DNA of 6,884 nt from Thiotrichaceae bacterium (lineage in GTDB: Bacteria > Pseudomonadota > Gammaproteobacteria > Thiotrichales > Thiotrichaceae): assembly GCA_027008665.1 (NCBI GenBank), contig JALVEA010000460.1, forward strand, positions 1 to 6,884, in the 5' to 3' direction. Each line of letters begins with the position of its first letter. The stretch's first letter is position 1. Under the pieces are notes generated by a model. It made no database searches. It was given only the letters and a program-made list of their open reading frames with translations, and had not been told where the DNA came from. Shown here piece after piece: positions 5,791 to 6,884 of this stretch. Both the position numbers and the translations under genes were made by a program.

Positions 5791-6561
5791 TTATTTTCTC
5801 TCAGGCTTAACTTCAATCTGTCCTTTAATAACATGCACATCATCACCTTTTGTAACGGTTACCAATATTGACCACTCCCCATAAAGGGGTAGTGTAATAT
5901 CTTTAGCATAGACACCTTCACTTGTTTCAGGTAATTCTAGATGCATATCTTTATCAGTATCCGCAGTACTCAAAAGTGCCAAAGTAACTTTCGCCTCTGT
6001 AATCGCGTTTCCCACTTTATCCGTTGCTTTTATAACAAAAGGCTTACTCACATTACGTAAAGGCAAGGTGTCCCAGCCACCTGTAATTTTCCAACCACGT
6101 TGCTTTTGTTTAGCTAACTGCTTTTGATAGTCATTGTATTGATTTTCTTTCTCACGAAAATCCTGCATCACAATACCAGGTTTATAAGCAGAGGCTTTGG
6201 TGATTAAATTTGCTTCTTGAAGCGTCAGTAGCAAAAAGAAAGTGACAATTAATGCAGGTGCCCAGTGAAACCAACCGCCTTGTGTTTCTTCTCCTTCTAG
6301 TCTCATACGTGTTGAACGTACATTAGTTACAATCCCTAGACCGTAACCTGTCATGGTGTAAAAGACAAAATGGATCGCAAAAGTATCAATCCCAGGCCAA
6401 AATAAATAGGCGAGAGGAAAATACAATAGCCACATAGCCATAATAGTAACAAAGGCTGCTTTTTTACCCTCCCACTTTAAAGCAAGATAGAAGCTAAAAA
6501 ATAAAATAAAGGCTAACAGCGTTCCTAAACCTAACGTGTAAAGCAAACTAATATTATTCAT
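5791..6561 (-). CDS. ccoH: CcoH/FixH cbb3-oxidase assembly protein with an extra N-terminal membrane domain
   Basis: CcoH is an inner-membrane protein needed for assembly and stability of cbb3 oxidase. The C-terminal part shows the FixH pattern: a membrane anchor GWFHWAPALIVTFFLLL (96-112), a periplasmic stretch with DFREKENQYNDYQKQL (134-149) and RGWKI, then an Ig-like beta domain (about 172-253) containing VYAKDITLPLYGEWSILVTV. At 256 residues it is far longer than the usual 150-170. The surplus is the first 95 residues, with three predicted membrane helices (about 5-27, 34-55, 60-78). Positive charges in the loops at 29-34 and 82-88 give a consistent topology: N-terminus and C-terminal domain outside. 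I do not recognise this extra domain. The gene starts 20 bases after ccoG and is probably co-transcribed; its Shine-Dalgarno site is weak. Confidence 0.82.
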   Translation of the reverse strand: MNNISLLYTLGLGTLLAFILFFSFYLALKWEGKKAAFVTIMAMWLLYFPLAYLFWPGIDTFAIHFVFYTMTGYGLGIVTNVRSTRMRLEGEETQGGWFHWAPALIVTFFLLLTLQEANLITKASAYKPGIVMQDFREKENQYNDYQKQLAKQKQRGWKITGGWDTLPLRNVSKPFVIKATDKVGNAITEAKVTLALLSTADTDKDMHLELPETSEGVYAKDITLPLYGEWSILVTVTKGDDVHVIKGQIEVKPERK

Positions 6562-6581
6562 ATATCAACAAACTCAAAAAA

Positions 6582-6884
6582 CTAACGGGTAATAAACTGC
6601 GAATCAATAAAAACGGTTTCTTTTAAATCACCCTCAACTGGCACAATTTTAAAGCGGAAAGGTATATTTTGCTGTACATTTTTTTCATTAGGATGCCGTA
6701 ATACTTTAACAAATAATCTTAATGCTCCATCAGCTTTTACCTTAATAGTTTCAATTTGCCCCAAACTAATTTCTGCGCCTTCAAGATTTTCTAATGATAA
6801 TTCTAACTTGGCAGGCTTTCTGGTTTTATTAATAAAGCTGAAATGATAGGAATTTTTTATTCTTCCATCACCCATAGTAACAAA
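6582..6884 (-). CDS. ccoG: CcoG/FixG C-terminal part (partial, cut by window edge)
   Basis: The last 100 residues of a protein that runs off the right edge; the reading frame is open to base 6884 (FVT precedes the first internal methionine), so the ATG at 6873-6875 is internal and not the start. DGRIKNSYHFSFINK followed by a beta-rich segment matches the C-terminal Ig-like accessory domain of FixG/CcoG, whose DGxIxNxYxxxxxN pattern is diagnostic. Full CcoG is a membrane polyferredoxin of about 460-490 residues that acts as a cupric reductase in cbb3-oxidase assembly; the iron-sulfur part would lie beyond the window. The stop is 20 bases before ccoH, an order (ccoG-ccoH-ccoI) that confirms the assignment. 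Confidence 0.85.
   Translation of the reverse strand, partial: FVTMGDGRIKNSYHFSFINKTRKPAKLELSLENLEGAEISLGQIETIKVKADGALRLFVKVLRHPNEKNVQQNIPFRFKIVPVEGDLKETVFIDSQFITR

Noticed and set aside
1..6884. CRISPR array, tRNA, rRNA, phage or toxin-antitoxin genes
   Set aside because: No regularly spaced repeats, no cloverleaf-like sequences and no small gene pairs of those types were seen on either strand.

Overview
The window is AT-rich, densely coded DNA, probably from a gammaproteobacterium. The grounds are the gene set (cytochrome cbb3 oxidase accessory genes, a polyamine-type ABC transporter, a YicG/YadS-type membrane protein), the protein sequences, and a cluster of palindromic repeats of a kind frequent in Methylococcales/Thiotrichales-like genomes. 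The lineage is inferred from gene style only; there is no rRNA or other marker.

Right part (3233-6884, minus strand, read right to left): the tail of a cbb3-oxidase maturation operon. It has the C-terminus of ccoG (cut by the window edge), an unusually long ccoH/fixH, and ccoI/fixI, a copper-transporting P-type ATPase. CcoG, CcoH and CcoI supply copper to, and assemble, the high-affinity terminal oxidase; the oxidase genes ccoNOP would be expected beyond the right edge. The usual last gene, ccoS, is absent after ccoI. CcoI probably starts nine codons downstream of the longest reading frame, at the ATG preceded by a clear ribosome binding site.

Middle (2447-3232): a plus-strand TRIC-family (UPF0126) membrane protein gene converges on ccoI with only 6 bp between the stop codons. 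Its upstream region (2447-2590) is a divergent promoter region with a good -10 box for this gene and, for the gene on the left, a candidate promoter overlapping an FNR/ANR-like palindrome.

Left part (234-2446, minus strand): a two-gene unit with a PotA-like ABC ATPase followed by a PotD/PotF-like periplasmic binding protein. No permease gene is visible, so the importer is incomplete here. A small hairpin lies between the genes, and the unit ends at a perfect 13-bp hairpin 4 bases after the last stop codon.

Far left (1-233): non-coding, with three palindromic structures in a row: a long imperfect inverted repeat (1-110, probably continuing left), a REP-like palindrome (131-174) and the terminator-like hairpin (201-229). 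This looks like a small repeat or mobile-element hotspot. Nothing in the window is clearly a new system. The least ordinary items are the N-terminally extended CcoH, the missing ccoS, the permease-less transporter unit and the palindrome cluster.
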